DNA of 64,000 nt from Hymenobacter siberiensis. GTDB taxonomy: Bacteria > Bacteroidota > Bacteroidia > Cytophagales > Hymenobacteraceae. The position numbers and the translations under genes are program-made. The stretch's first letter is position 1. Every line of letters begins with the position of its first letter. The stretch lies in NCBI RefSeq assembly GCF_018967845.1, contig NZ_JAHLZZ010000001.1, positions 3,348,001-3,412,000 of the forward strand. The letters are read 5' to 3'. Shown here piece by piece: positions 24,702 through 32,846 of this stretch. Under the pieces are notes generated by a model. The model was not told where the DNA came from. It saw nothing but the letters and a program-made list of their open reading frames with translations, and made no database searches.

Positions 24702-26234
24702 CTACAAAATGGGCAAATACCACTCGCGGATGATGTTGAGATGGTGCCGCTCGTGGCCGGGCACAATAAAGAGCAACGCCCGCACCGTGTTGGGGCCGCC
24801 GTTGGCCGTGCCTCGCCGGTCGAGCTGCTCTTCGGTGAACGTATCGAACAAAGCTACCGTAGCGGCGCGGGTGGCATCGTACTCGGCCAGCAGGCTGGCA
24901 ATGGAGCGGGCATTGGCCCCGCTGTGCGCCACGTAGTCATCCTGCTCGAAACCGAGCAGATCCTGGCCATCGCCGCGGGCGAAGCGCATGGCGCGGTAGG
25001 TGAATACCCGCTCAGAATCAATCTGATGCAGCAGCATTTCCTTCAGGCTCCACTTGCCGGGAGCATAGGCTTTTTCGGCCTGCTCTTCGCTCAGACCCGC
25101 AAATACGGCGCGGATTTCGGCGGGTTGGGAGCGCAATACCTCGCGCGGGTCGGCATCGGCCGGTACCAGGTTAATATAGCCGGCGGCGTACGGCAAGAAG
25201 TCGCCATCGATAGGACGAGTCAGGGACATAGAATTAAAAATTAGGTGATTATCAAGGACTAACGCAGCCGGATGGTGTTGCCCGGCGGCACTTTCAGCAT
25301 CCGGCAGCAGCAGCAGCGCGGCAACCGGCGCGACCGGCAAAGCCGACGGCAGCAGAATGGCCGGGGCCAGGTGCGGGTCGAGCTGCAGGCGCACTATCGG
25401 CAATGGAGCGGGCAACGTGACGGGGCCTTCCGCCGCCCCAAATGCCCAAATCAGGAAATCGGGCATCACCCGGCCCCAAGTATCGGGGTGGTGGTGGCCG
25501 CCTTCTACCTGCACGTAGCGCAGGGCATTTTGCACATCTAAGCCACAGGCAATCAATGCTTCCACCAAATCGAGGCAATCCTCAATCGAGTCGATGACGC
25601 CGTTTTCATTGCGGTCGCCGCGCTCGTCGAGCGTGCCCACCTGCAGCCAGAAACGATGGTTGGGATGCAGGCTGCCGGCCCGCACCAAGCCGTGCATAAT
25701 GCGGTCGGCGGGCGTGTAGCCGGCCCCCACGGCCCGCTGCCGCCACCAGAACGAGCCCGAAAATGCCCCGGCCCGCGCAAACGCCTCCGGGTGGTGCCAT
25801 ACCAAATCGAACGCCGATAATCCGCCGAGTGAAAACCCCGCCATTACCGCCTCATCCGGGTTGGCCGAAGCCTGGTAATGCGCTTGGGCAAAGGGCAATA
25901 GCTCTTCGAGCACAAACTGGGCATACACGCCGGCCAGACTGCCCCGACCGTTGAAATCGGGATAACCGGCCGTGCCGTACTCCTGCACCCGCAGCTCGTT
26001 GGCGTGCACGCCTACTAGTATAAAGGGCCGCACCGCCCCCCGGGCATACAGCGCATCGAGCGTGGCTTGCAGGTGCAGCCGCTCAAAATCCTGCCCATCG
26101 TTGAGGTACAGCACCGGGTAACGAGCCGGCACGGCCAGGTCCGCCGGGGGCAACAGAATACTCAGCTCGACCTCACGCGCCAGAAAGCTGGACGCCAGCA
26201 CTTCCCGGCAAAGGCGGGTGCCAACGGATGACAT
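24702..26234 (-). CDS. Esterase (alpha/beta hydrolase) fused in frame to a DinB-like domain
   Basis: One open frame of 510 residues holds two proteins. Residues 1 to about 310 are a putative esterase of the enterochelin-esterase/esterase D type: YPVLYLNDGQDF, AGFSLGGLSAFDLVW with the nucleophile serine, SFWWRQRAVGAG, and a histidine in GGHHHPDTWGR. From Met336 (25229) a complete DinB domain follows, with three candidate metal histidines (LLHQIDSERV and ERHHLNII). The join is translated from an AT-rich, intergenic-looking stretch (about LDNHLIFNS). The alternative frame gives a natural esterase ending, KVPPGNTIRLR and stop. A one-base frameshift in the CTGCTGCTGCTG tract near 25305 may therefore have fused two genes. 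The ATG at 26234 was preferred over one at 26261. Confidence 0.75.
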   Translation of the reverse strand: MSSVGTRLCREVLASSFLAREVELSILLPPADLAVPARYPVLYLNDGQDFERLHLQATLDALYARGAVRPFILVGVHANELRVQEYGTAGYPDFNGRGSLAGVYAQFVLEELLPFAQAHYQASANPDEAVMAGFSLGGLSAFDLVWHHPEAFARAGAFSGSFWWRQRAVGAGYTPADRIMHGLVRAGSLHPNHRFWLQVGTLDERGDRNENGVIDSIEDCLDLVEALIACGLDVQNALRYVQVEGGHHHPDTWGRVMPDFLIWAFGAAEGPVTLPAPLPIVRLQLDPHLAPAILLPSALPVAPVAALLLLPDAESAAGQHHPAALVLDNHLIFNSMSLTRPIDGDFLPYAAGYINLVPADADPREVLRSQPAEIRAVFAGLSEEQAEKAYAPGKWSLKEMLLHQIDSERVFTYRAMRFARGDGQDLLGFEQDDYVAHSGANARSIASLLAEYDATRAATVALFDTFTEEQLDRRGTANGGPNTVRALLFIVPGHERHHLNIIREWYLPIL

Positions 26235-26401
26235 GACGGGGCTGATTGGGTCTGCGAGCATCAAACAAAGTAACGCTACCCGGCTGGAATGCGCTTCGGA
26301 ATCAAATTAAAACCGGATAAATGCAGCCGGTCCATGATTTCTTCACTAGTTTGCCGCACCGCTCCACAACTAATTCTCCGCCCCCCCCTTCCCCCCACCC
26401 C

Positions 26402-27109
26402 GTGCAGGAACAACATCGCCGCTTTTATTCGCATCACCTCGGCCAGGACATCGATATGCTGGTTTTCGGCACCTGGGGCTACCCGGTGGTCATCTTCCCA
26501 ACCTCCGGCGGCCGCGAGTATGAGGCCCGCGACTTCAAGCTCATCGAGGCGGTGCGCCCGCTGATAGATGCCGGACGAGTTAAGCTGTTCTGCATCAACA
26601 GCATCGACCAGCACTCCTGGTATGCCAAGCACTTGGAGCCCCGCATCCGGATTCAGAACCACGTTTTTTACGACCAGTTTCTGAGCGAGGAGCTCGTGCC
26701 AATGCTCCAGCAGGAGTGCAACGTTGACAAAATTGCCGTGGCAGGCTGCAGCTTCGGCGGCTTCCACGCGCTCAATTTTGCCTTCCGCCACCCCGACCAA
26801 GTGGCCCACTTATTCACGATGGGCGCGGCCTTCGACATCCGTCAGTTTATGGACGGCTACCACGACGACAACGTATACTACAACAACCCGCCCGAGTACC
26901 TGCCCGGGGCCTACAACGAGCATTTCCAGTGGATGAACATCATTCTGGGCACTGCCGAGCATGACTTCTGCAAGGAATCCAACTTCCAGATGGCCCGCCT
27001 GCTCAGCGAAAAAGGCATTCATTATACCCTGGATGTGAAGCCGTTCGGCAACCACGACTGGCCCGTATGGCGCGAAATGTTCCCCCAATACCTCGCCACC
27101 ATCGGCTAA
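26402..27109 (+). CDS. Esterase, alpha/beta-hydrolase fold (COG4947 type)
   Basis: Read from the GTG at 26402 (QEQHRRFYSHHLGQDIDMLV), the protein has 235 residues. The elbow VAGCSFGGFHALNFAF carries the nucleophile serine. FGNHDWPVWREMFPQYL near the C-terminus supplies the histidine, followed by tryptophans typical of this family. An upstream ATG would add a proline/serine-rich stretch that looks untranslated. It is the first gene of a same-strand run with ATP-grasp, COG2170 and amidotransferase genes, 50 bases before the ATP-grasp gene, so it may release or edit the product of that run. Cytoplasmic. Substrate unknown. Confidence 0.86.
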   Translation: MQEQHRRFYSHHLGQDIDMLVFGTWGYPVVIFPTSGGREYEARDFKLIEAVRPLIDAGRVKLFCINSIDQHSWYAKHLEPRIRIQNHVFYDQFLSEELVPMLQQECNVDKIAVAGCSFGGFHALNFAFRHPDQVAHLFTMGAAFDIRQFMDGYHDDNVYYNNPPEYLPGAYNEHFQWMNIILGTAEHDFCKESNFQMARLLSEKGIHYTLDVKPFGNHDWPVWREMFPQYLATIG

Positions 27110-27159
27110 GCCGCTTCCTAATCCGTACCCCCTACTGCCCCACAAACACCTCTTTACCC

Positions 27160-28353
27160 ATGAAAAAAATTGGCATCCTCTTCGGACAAGAAAATACTTT
27201 CCCCCAGGCCTTCGTCGACCGCGTGAATGAGAAAGCCGTGGACGGCATTACGGCCGAGTTTGTGAACATTGAGCAAGTGGAGCAGGCCGTGCCCTGCGGC
27301 TACGACGTCATCATCGACCGGATTTCGCAGGACGTTCCATTCTACCGCGCCTACCTGAAAAACGCCGCCCTGACCGGCACGGCCGTTATCAACAACGCCT
27401 TCTGGTGGAGCGCCGACGAAAAGTTTTTCAACAACGCCCTGGCCGTGCAGCTGGGCGTGCCAGTACCCAAAACGCTGCTGCTGCCCAGCAAGGCCCGCCC
27501 CGACGACACCTCCGAAAACTCGTTTCGCAACTTGTCCATGTTCAACTGGGAGCGGGCGTTCGAGCGCATTGGCTTCCCGGCTTTTATGAAGCCTCATTCC
27601 GGCGGCGGCTGGAAAAGCGTGTATAAAGTAGACAACCCCGAGGAAGCCTGGCGCGCCTACGATGAAACCGGCCAGCTGGTGATGCTCTACCAGGAAGCCA
27701 TTGAGTTTGACGACTACTTCCGGTGCTACTGCCTGGGCGGCAAGCATGTGCTCATTATGCCCTACGAGCCGCGCAACGCGCCCCACCAGCGCTACCAAAC
27801 CACGATGAAAACCCAGGGCGAAGCCGGCCAGCAGCTCCTCGATACCATTAAGGACTACACCCTGCGGCTGTGCCAGGGCCTGGGCTACGACTTCAACACG
27901 GTGGAATTTGCCGTGCGCGACGGGGTGCCCATAGCCATCGACTTCGGCAACCCCGCCCCCGATGCCGATGTAAACTCCGTTGGTGCTGAAAACTTTGAGT
28001 GGGTGGTAGAGCACGCGGCCCAGCTGGCCATTGAGCGCGCCCAGGCCAACCAGGCCGGTAAAACCAACCTCACCTGGGGCAGCTTTGTGCACGATTCGGT
28101 GGGTGCTTTCCCAAAGAAATCCGCCAGCAAAGCCGACATGCCGGTAGGCAGCGCCGTGAACGAAACCAACGACCTGGGTGCCACCGGCGCCCCCAAGCCC
28201 GCCGCCAAAAAAGTCGCGCCAAAAAAAGCAGCCAGCGCTCCCCGGCCCGAGCCGCCCATCGGCGAAGTACCCGTAAAAGCCCCGGCCGCTAAGAAAGCCG
28301 CCACGCCCAAAGCGCCGGCCGCCAAAAAAGCTGCACCCACGAAGGCCAAATAG
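27160..28353 (+). CDS. ATP-grasp ligase (RimK/D-Ala ligase-like) with Lys/Ala/Pro-rich tail
   Basis: The 397-residue protein starts KKIGILFGQENTFPQAFVDR. Residues about 90-290 form an ATP-grasp fold: the lysine loop FPAFMKPHSGGGWKSVYKV near residue 143, the QEAIEFDDYFRCYC strand, and the metal site EFAVRDGVPIAIDFGNPAPD. Such enzymes join a carboxylate to an amine using ATP. Residues 318-397 form a tail of repeated AAKK/PKA units, like a histone H1 tail. That tail is unusual for the family and could bind polyanions, or could itself be an acceptor of modification. The gene sits between an esterase and a COG2170 ligase on the same strand. Confidence 0.87.
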   Translation: MKKIGILFGQENTFPQAFVDRVNEKAVDGITAEFVNIEQVEQAVPCGYDVIIDRISQDVPFYRAYLKNAALTGTAVINNAFWWSADEKFFNNALAVQLGVPVPKTLLLPSKARPDDTSENSFRNLSMFNWERAFERIGFPAFMKPHSGGGWKSVYKVDNPEEAWRAYDETGQLVMLYQEAIEFDDYFRCYCLGGKHVLIMPYEPRNAPHQRYQTTMKTQGEAGQQLLDTIKDYTLRLCQGLGYDFNTVEFAVRDGVPIAIDFGNPAPDADVNSVGAENFEWVVEHAAQLAIERAQANQAGKTNLTWGSFVHDSVGAFPKKSASKADMPVGSAVNETNDLGATGAPKPAAKKVAPKKAASAPRPEPPIGEVPVKAPAAKKAATPKAPAAKKAAPTKAK

Positions 28354-28360
28354 CCTTTTT

Positions 28361-28422
28361 AAGCATCGCCGTACCTATCTGCGTCATCCCGACGTGATGG
28401 GTACGGCGGCGCTTATCCTTTT
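28361..28422 (+). terminator. Possible attenuator or terminator between ligase genes
   Basis: AAGCATCGCCGTACCTA and TGGGTACGGCGGCGCTT are almost complementary, followed by ATCCTTTT. The T-run is weak, so read-through into the next ligase gene is likely. Confidence 0.45.
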
Positions 28423-28442
28423 CGATTTTATTCGTCCCGTCC

Positions 28443-29546
28443 ATGCCAACTCCCGTGTTTACCCTCGGCATCGAGGAAGAATTTCAGACCATCGACCCGG
28501 AAACCCGGGAGCTTCGCTCACACCTCTCACAAATCGTTGAAAACGGCAAAATCACGCTCCATGAGCAAGTGAAGGCCGAAATGCACGAGTCTGTGGTGGA
28601 AGTGGGCACCAATATCTGCCAGAATATCGGCGAGGCGCGCACCGAAGTGCTGCATCTGCGCCGCCAGGTAATTGAGCTGGCCGACCGGCAGGGCCTGAAA
28701 ATTGGGGCGGCCGGCACGCACCCATTTTCGCGCTGGCAGGACCAGCCCATCACGCCCGATGTGCGCTACGACAAAATTGTGGAGGAATTGCAGGAAGCTG
28801 CGCGCTCCAATCTCGTTTTTGGCATGCACGTCCACGTCGGCATCGAAAACAGGGAAATGGGCGTGTACATGATGAATACGCTGCGGTATTTCCTGCCGCA
28901 CCTGTTTGCACTCAGCACCAACTCTCCTTTCTGGGAAGGCCGCGAAACTGGTTATAAATCATTCAGAACCAAGGTTTTCGAACGTTTTCCGCGCACGGGT
29001 ATCCCGGGCTTTTTCCACAGCGCCAGCGACTACGACGAGTTTATCGCGCTGCTGATAAAAACTGGCTGCATCGACAACGGTAAGAAAATATGGTGGGACG
29101 TGCGCCTGCACCCCTTCTTCGACACCATCGAGTACCGCATCTGCGACATGATGATGCGCGCCGATGAAACCATCGCCGTAGCCGCTATTATGCAGGCGCT
29201 GGTAGCCAAAATCTATAAGCTCAAAACCCAGAACCTGAATTTTCGCGTTTACCGGAGCGCCCTTATCAAGGAAAATAAGTGGCGCGCCGCCCGCTATGGA
29301 CTCGATGGCAACATGATTGATTTCGGCATTCAGGAGGAGGTGCCTACCCGCAAGCTTATTTTGGAGCTACTCGACTTCATCGACGATGTGGTGGACGACC
29401 TCGGGAGCCGCCACGAAGTAGAATACGTGCTGAAAATGATGGAAATGGGTACTGGCGCCGACCGTCAGCTCAAGGTTTTCCGCGAAACCGGCGACCTAAC
29501 CAAGGTAGTCGACTATATTCTGGCCGAAACCACATTCGGCCTGTAG
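28443..29546 (+). CDS. Carboxylate-amine ligase, GCS2/YbdK family (COG2170)
   Basis: The 367-residue protein has the usual family length. It starts FTLGIEEEFQTIDPETRELR and continues with MHESVVEVGTNICQNIGEAR, GTHPFSRWQDQPITPDVRY, GMHVHVGIENRE and KIWWDVRLHPFFDTIEYRIC. These are the metal- and ATP-binding blocks of glutamate-cysteine ligase type 2. The family has a glutamine-synthetase fold and joins a carboxylate to an amine; E. coli YbdK has weak gamma-glutamylcysteine synthetase activity. In this position, between an ATP-grasp ligase and an amidotransferase, it probably makes one bond of a small amide or peptide product. Cytoplasmic. Confidence 0.93.
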   Translation: MPTPVFTLGIEEEFQTIDPETRELRSHLSQIVENGKITLHEQVKAEMHESVVEVGTNICQNIGEARTEVLHLRRQVIELADRQGLKIGAAGTHPFSRWQDQPITPDVRYDKIVEELQEAARSNLVFGMHVHVGIENREMGVYMMNTLRYFLPHLFALSTNSPFWEGRETGYKSFRTKVFERFPRTGIPGFFHSASDYDEFIALLIKTGCIDNGKKIWWDVRLHPFFDTIEYRICDMMMRADETIAVAAIMQALVAKIYKLKTQNLNFRVYRSALIKENKWRAARYGLDGNMIDFGIQEEVPTRKLILELLDFIDDVVDDLGSRHEVEYVLKMMEMGTGADRQLKVFRETGDLTKVVDYILAETTFGL

Positions 29547-29552
29547 CGGAAT

Positions 29553-29560
29553 TATCTTTG
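29553..29560 (+). promoter_or_regulatory. Candidate promoter -7 box TATCTTTG
   Basis: Exact consensus, 7 bases past the stop of the COG2170 gene and 106 bases before the amidotransferase start. A hairpin lies directly after it, so it may make an attenuated leader. Confidence 0.35.
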
Positions 29561-29566
29561 CCTTCG

Positions 29567-29600
29567 CAACGCCAGCCTCCCGGTTGGCGTTGTTTATTTT
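29567..29600 (+). terminator. Hairpin with T-rich tail
   Basis: CAACGCCA and TTGGCGTTG form a short stem with loop GCCTCCCGG and tail TTTATTTTA. It likely ends or attenuates the COG2170 transcript. Confidence 0.6.
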
Positions 29601-29665
29601 ACGCCTGGCTCCGGCTTGGCTTTTTTCTATTTTTTGGCCATAACAGCCTATTCATCAAGTAATAT

Positions 29666-30490
29666 ATGAAAGCTATTCGCATTGCTATTTTAGATATGTA
29701 TGACAACGCGCGCAACGAAGGCATGCGCTGCATCCGGCAGCTACTGGCCCGTAGCGCTGAAGAAAACGGGGCCCGGTTTCGCGTCGACACCTTTAATGTA
29801 CGGGCCGAAAATGAGCTACCCGGCCTGGATTACGACATTTACGTTTCGAGCGGTGGCCCCGGCAGTCCACTCCCCTCCGGTGAGCTGTGGGAACCCCGTT
29901 ATTTTCGATTAATTGACGCGATACTTGCTCATAATAAAACCAGTGAGCAGAAGAAACACTTGCTACTGATTTGCCACTCGTTTCAGCTGGTGAGCCGCCA
30001 CCTGGGCGTGGGCACTATTAGCCGACGCAAATCCACCTCGTTTGGCGTGCTGCCGGTGCATTTCACTCCGGCCGGCAAGGCAGAGCCCACCCTACGCGGA
30101 CTAGCCGACCCATTTTACGTGGTCGATTCGCGCGATTATCAATTGGCAGACCTTAATACGCAACGCATCGAGGAATTAGGAGCCAAAATTTTGTGCTTAG
30201 AAAAAGAGCGCCCCCATGTGCCGCTGGCCCGCGCCGTAATGGCCATTCGCTTCACGCCGGAAGTACTAGGCACCCAGTTCCACCCCGAGGCCGATGGCGA
30301 GGGCATGCTGCGCTACATGCTCACTGATGAGCGCAAACACCAGGTAATCACCACATACGGCGAAGCCAAATACCACGAAATGGTGCGCCTGCTAGCCGAC
30401 CCGGACACGATTGAATACACCGAGTCCATCATCCTGCCTACTTTTTTACGGCGCGCATTAGCTCAGCTAGGCCAACTCACTGCCGCTTAA
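29666..30490 (+). CDS. Class I glutamine amidotransferase-like protein
   Basis: The 274-residue protein has the class I amidotransferase layout. SSGGPGSPLPSG forms the oxyanion region. LLLICHSFQLVSRHLG places the catalytic cysteine near residue 103. TQFHPEADGEGMLRYM gives the His/Glu pair near residue 205. These domains release ammonia from glutamine, or hydrolyse related gamma-glutamyl bonds as in the GAT-type peptidases. Its neighbours are a COG2170 ligase upstream and an ATP-grasp-like protein 31 bases downstream, so it may supply ammonia or trim a gamma-glutamyl intermediate. Base composition is slightly richer in A/T than the upstream genes. Confidence 0.88.
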   Translation: MKAIRIAILDMYDNARNEGMRCIRQLLARSAEENGARFRVDTFNVRAENELPGLDYDIYVSSGGPGSPLPSGELWEPRYFRLIDAILAHNKTSEQKKHLLLICHSFQLVSRHLGVGTISRRKSTSFGVLPVHFTPAGKAEPTLRGLADPFYVVDSRDYQLADLNTQRIEELGAKILCLEKERPHVPLARAVMAIRFTPEVLGTQFHPEADGEGMLRYMLTDERKHQVITTYGEAKYHEMVRLLADPDTIEYTESIILPTFLRRALAQLGQLTAA

Positions 30491-30521
30491 CTCCTGCCTG
30501 TATTCAGCCGCTCCCTGCCTT

Positions 30522-31712
30522 ATGATTCCTGAGTACCGCCACCGCTACAACGCCGCTTTCACCCCCGCGAAATACCAGGAAATGCTGGCCGATATCGACC
30601 AGAAATTTCCCGGGCAATTAGAATTTCGGGTGGCCGAAACACCGGTATTTATCCCGGCTGATTTGCGTGATAAATTAATTGCGGCCGGCAGCTCAATTAT
30701 TGATGTTATTCAGCAGGGTAATTTCAAAGAATTAACTGAAGCGGCTATTCCAGCACACCAGCGCGTGCCCGGCAACGAAGGCCGGCCGGATTTTTTAACG
30801 TTTGATTTTGCCGTGTGCCGAAATGCAAACGGCGAGCTGGAACCCCAGCTTATCGAGATGCAGGGCTTTCCTTCTCTCTATGCCTTTCAGTCATGGTTAC
30901 CAGGCATTTTTGAGCGGCATTTCCCTATTCCCAGCTCCGTTTCGGCTTTTATAAATTCTCCGAATGCAGTAGATTACCGGGAAGAGATGCGGCGCTTTTT
31001 ACTGGGTGATGAAGCGCCGGAAAACGTCATTCTACTGGAAATATATCCGGACACACAAAAAACCCGAATTGACTTTATTTTGACGAAAGAATTCTGGGGA
31101 ATTAATATCGTTTGTCTCACCAAAATTCGTAAAAATGGTCGTCAATTATTCTATGAAAAAGATGGCCGACAAATTCCAATTAAGCGTATTTACAACCGCG
31201 TTATTTTTGACGAGTTAGCGCGGTACCCGGATTTACCCGGCGAGTTTCACCTCACCGATGAGGTGGACGTAACCTGGGTGGGCCATCCCAACTGGTTTTT
31301 TCGCGTGAGCAAATACACGCTGCCGCTGCTCAGCGGGCCGTTTGTGCCGCCCAGCTATTACCTGCACGAATTAACTGCTTATCCGGAAGACCTGGAAAAC
31401 TACGTGCTCAAGCCACTCTTTTCTTTTGCGGGAGCCGGCGTGCGGCTGCACGTCACGGCCGCCGACCTGGATGCCATCACGAACAAGGAAAACTATTTAT
31501 TGCAGCGCAAAGTGCAATACGAGCCCGCAGTACAATCACCTGACGGCCTGGTGAAAAGCGAAATTCGCTTGCTTTATATCTGGCACCCTGACCAGGCACG
31601 GCCGACACTACTTTGTGGCCTGAGCCGCCTGAGCCGGGGCGAGATGATTGGCGTCGATTTCAATAAGAACAAGGATTGGGTAGGCGGCACTACGCCCCTG
31701 TTTGAGCGCTAA
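30522..31712 (+). CDS. ATP-grasp-like protein of unknown function
   Basis: This 396-residue protein is not a family I can name. Two stretches resemble ATP-grasp active sites: LENYVLKPLFSFAGAGVRLH (lysine then a Gly/Ala loop) and PQLIEMQGFPSLYAFQSWL (acidic residue at the end of a strand). The N-terminal part (YRHRYNAAFTPAKYQEMLAD, FRVAETPVFIPADL) is conserved-looking and acts before the acidic site, which suggests an unusual order of subdomains. It starts 31 bases after the amidotransferase stop, so they are almost certainly co-transcribed. A role as second ligase of the run is inference. Codon use is more A/T-rich than average here. Confidence 0.72.
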   Translation: MIPEYRHRYNAAFTPAKYQEMLADIDQKFPGQLEFRVAETPVFIPADLRDKLIAAGSSIIDVIQQGNFKELTEAAIPAHQRVPGNEGRPDFLTFDFAVCRNANGELEPQLIEMQGFPSLYAFQSWLPGIFERHFPIPSSVSAFINSPNAVDYREEMRRFLLGDEAPENVILLEIYPDTQKTRIDFILTKEFWGINIVCLTKIRKNGRQLFYEKDGRQIPIKRIYNRVIFDELARYPDLPGEFHLTDEVDVTWVGHPNWFFRVSKYTLPLLSGPFVPPSYYLHELTAYPEDLENYVLKPLFSFAGAGVRLHVTAADLDAITNKENYLLQRKVQYEPAVQSPDGLVKSEIRLLYIWHPDQARPTLLCGLSRLSRGEMIGVDFNKNKDWVGGTTPLFER

Positions 31713-31798
31713 GACCACAGGTGTGGGGGGAAGCCGGCGAAAAAAACGAGGGGCCATTGCGCGTAAAGCCCGCCCAAAACCCCTTCACCCGCATTGCT

Positions 31799-32320
31799 AT
31801 GCCCATGTCTCCGCTGGCCGAAAAAGGCCTCAAAATTTCTAAAAATGCACTTTTCAACGTCTTCATTGTTCGCGCGACCAAGCTCCTGGGTAAGCCGTTC
31901 AAGGTAGTTACCATCCTGAATGAAACGGCTGACAAGCTGGCCAGTAAGGATAATAAGGACAACAAGTTCAAGCAGCTGTTCGACGTGGCCCTGACGCTGG
32001 TGCGGCTGGTGCGCGCCTTCATCAGCGGTGAGTACCGGGACATTTCTACCAACACCGTTATTTCGGGCCTGGCCGTGCTGCTTTATGTGCTGTCGCCCAT
32101 CGACTTAGTTCCCGATTTCATTCCGGTTATCGGCTTTCTTGATGATTTGAGCCTGATAAGCTGGTTTTTAGGTAAGTTTCAGGGCGAAATCACCCGTTTC
32201 CGCGAGTGGGAGCAAACCGGGCACCGCGCCGCCGTTGCCACCACTGGCCCCGATGAAGCCGCCGAGCCTGCCCAGGGCGACCAGACCCAGGCCAGCGTAG
32301 CCGAGCTCGGGCATTCGTAA
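31799..32320 (+). CDS. YkvA-family (DUF1232) membrane protein
   Basis: From the ATG at 31799 the protein has 173 residues. The DUF1232 block is clear: VLLYVLSPIDLVPDFIPVIG then FLDDLSLISWFLG, a hydrophobic hairpin expected in the inner membrane. The N-terminal half (ISKNALFNVFIVRATKLLG, KQLFDVALTLVRLVRAFI) is amphipathic. The C-terminal tail is hydrophilic (EAAEPAQGDQTQ). The role of YkvA proteins is not established. The gene follows the ligase run after 86 bases and closes with a terminator, so it may belong to that transcript. Confidence 0.85.
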   Translation: MPMSPLAEKGLKISKNALFNVFIVRATKLLGKPFKVVTILNETADKLASKDNKDNKFKQLFDVALTLVRLVRAFISGEYRDISTNTVISGLAVLLYVLSPIDLVPDFIPVIGFLDDLSLISWFLGKFQGEITRFREWEQTGHRAAVATTGPDEAAEPAQGDQTQASVAELGHS

Positions 32321-32337
32321 ATTACGCGTTGCTATTG

Positions 32338-32367
32338 GAGCCTCAGCTTCGGCTGGGGCTTTTTTTG
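32338..32367 (+). terminator. Rho-independent terminator
   Basis: AGCCTCAGC-TTCG-GCTGGGGCT followed by seven Ts. It closes the run of genes from 26402 to 32320. Confidence 0.85.
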
Positions 32368-32489
32368 TTGCTCCGCTCACCAAGCCGACTGTTTTTACTG
32401 CTGCCCACCCCAGCCAGATTCCGGCCGCCCGCTTCTCTTTATTTTTAGCGAGACTCGCCCTCCGCCACTGTGGCGTTTCGCTTGTTTGT

Positions 32490-32789
32490 ATGCCAACTTT
32501 CGTTGTTTCCCTCCGCCTGCCCGATGTTTTTAAGGAGGAGTTTATTGCCGTTATTCCACGCCACCGCGATTTCATTAATCGGCTGCTGAACGAGAAAATT
32601 GTGGAATCCTACGCCATTAGCAGCGACCGGAGTCGGGGCTGGGTCACCATGAACGGAGCTGATGCCGCCGCTGTTCAGGCCCTTGTCGAACAGTTTCCAC
32701 TCTATCGTTTTCTGCGTGGCGTGGAAATTGATGAGCTGTTTATCTTCGACAGCGCGGCCTCGCGCTTTCCCCATATCAATCTCAATTAA
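32490..32789 (+). CDS. Small conserved hypothetical, YciI/muconolactone-isomerase-like fold
   Basis: The 99-residue protein looks like a compact ferredoxin-like domain: a first strand FVVSLRLPD, a helix with RHRDFINRLLNEKI, a strand VESYAISSDRSRGWVTM, a helix AAAVQALVEQFPLYRFL and a last strand VEIDELFIFD. This pattern matches small dimeric alpha+beta proteins such as YciI and muconolactone isomerase. No catalytic residues can be fixed. It is soluble and has no signal peptide. A DUF1571 gene follows after 57 bases on the same strand. Confidence 0.7.
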   Translation: MPTFVVSLRLPDVFKEEFIAVIPRHRDFINRLLNEKIVESYAISSDRSRGWVTMNGADAAAVQALVEQFPLYRFLRGVEIDELFIFDSAASRFPHINLN

Positions 32790-32846
32790 TTCCCGGCTTT
32801 TGCTCCGCAATTCTGGGGCAGCCGGCCGCTAACGCTAACCCTTTTT

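Noticed and set aside
26321..26401. Esterase start at the ATG at 26321
   Set aside because: The added 27 residues are Pro/Ser/His-rich and unlike the family start, which fits the GTG at 26402.
19824..32320. Complete cyanophycin synthesis and breakdown cluster
   Set aside because: No protein here has the two ligase domains of cyanophycin synthetase. The ATP-grasp and COG2170 proteins are of other types.
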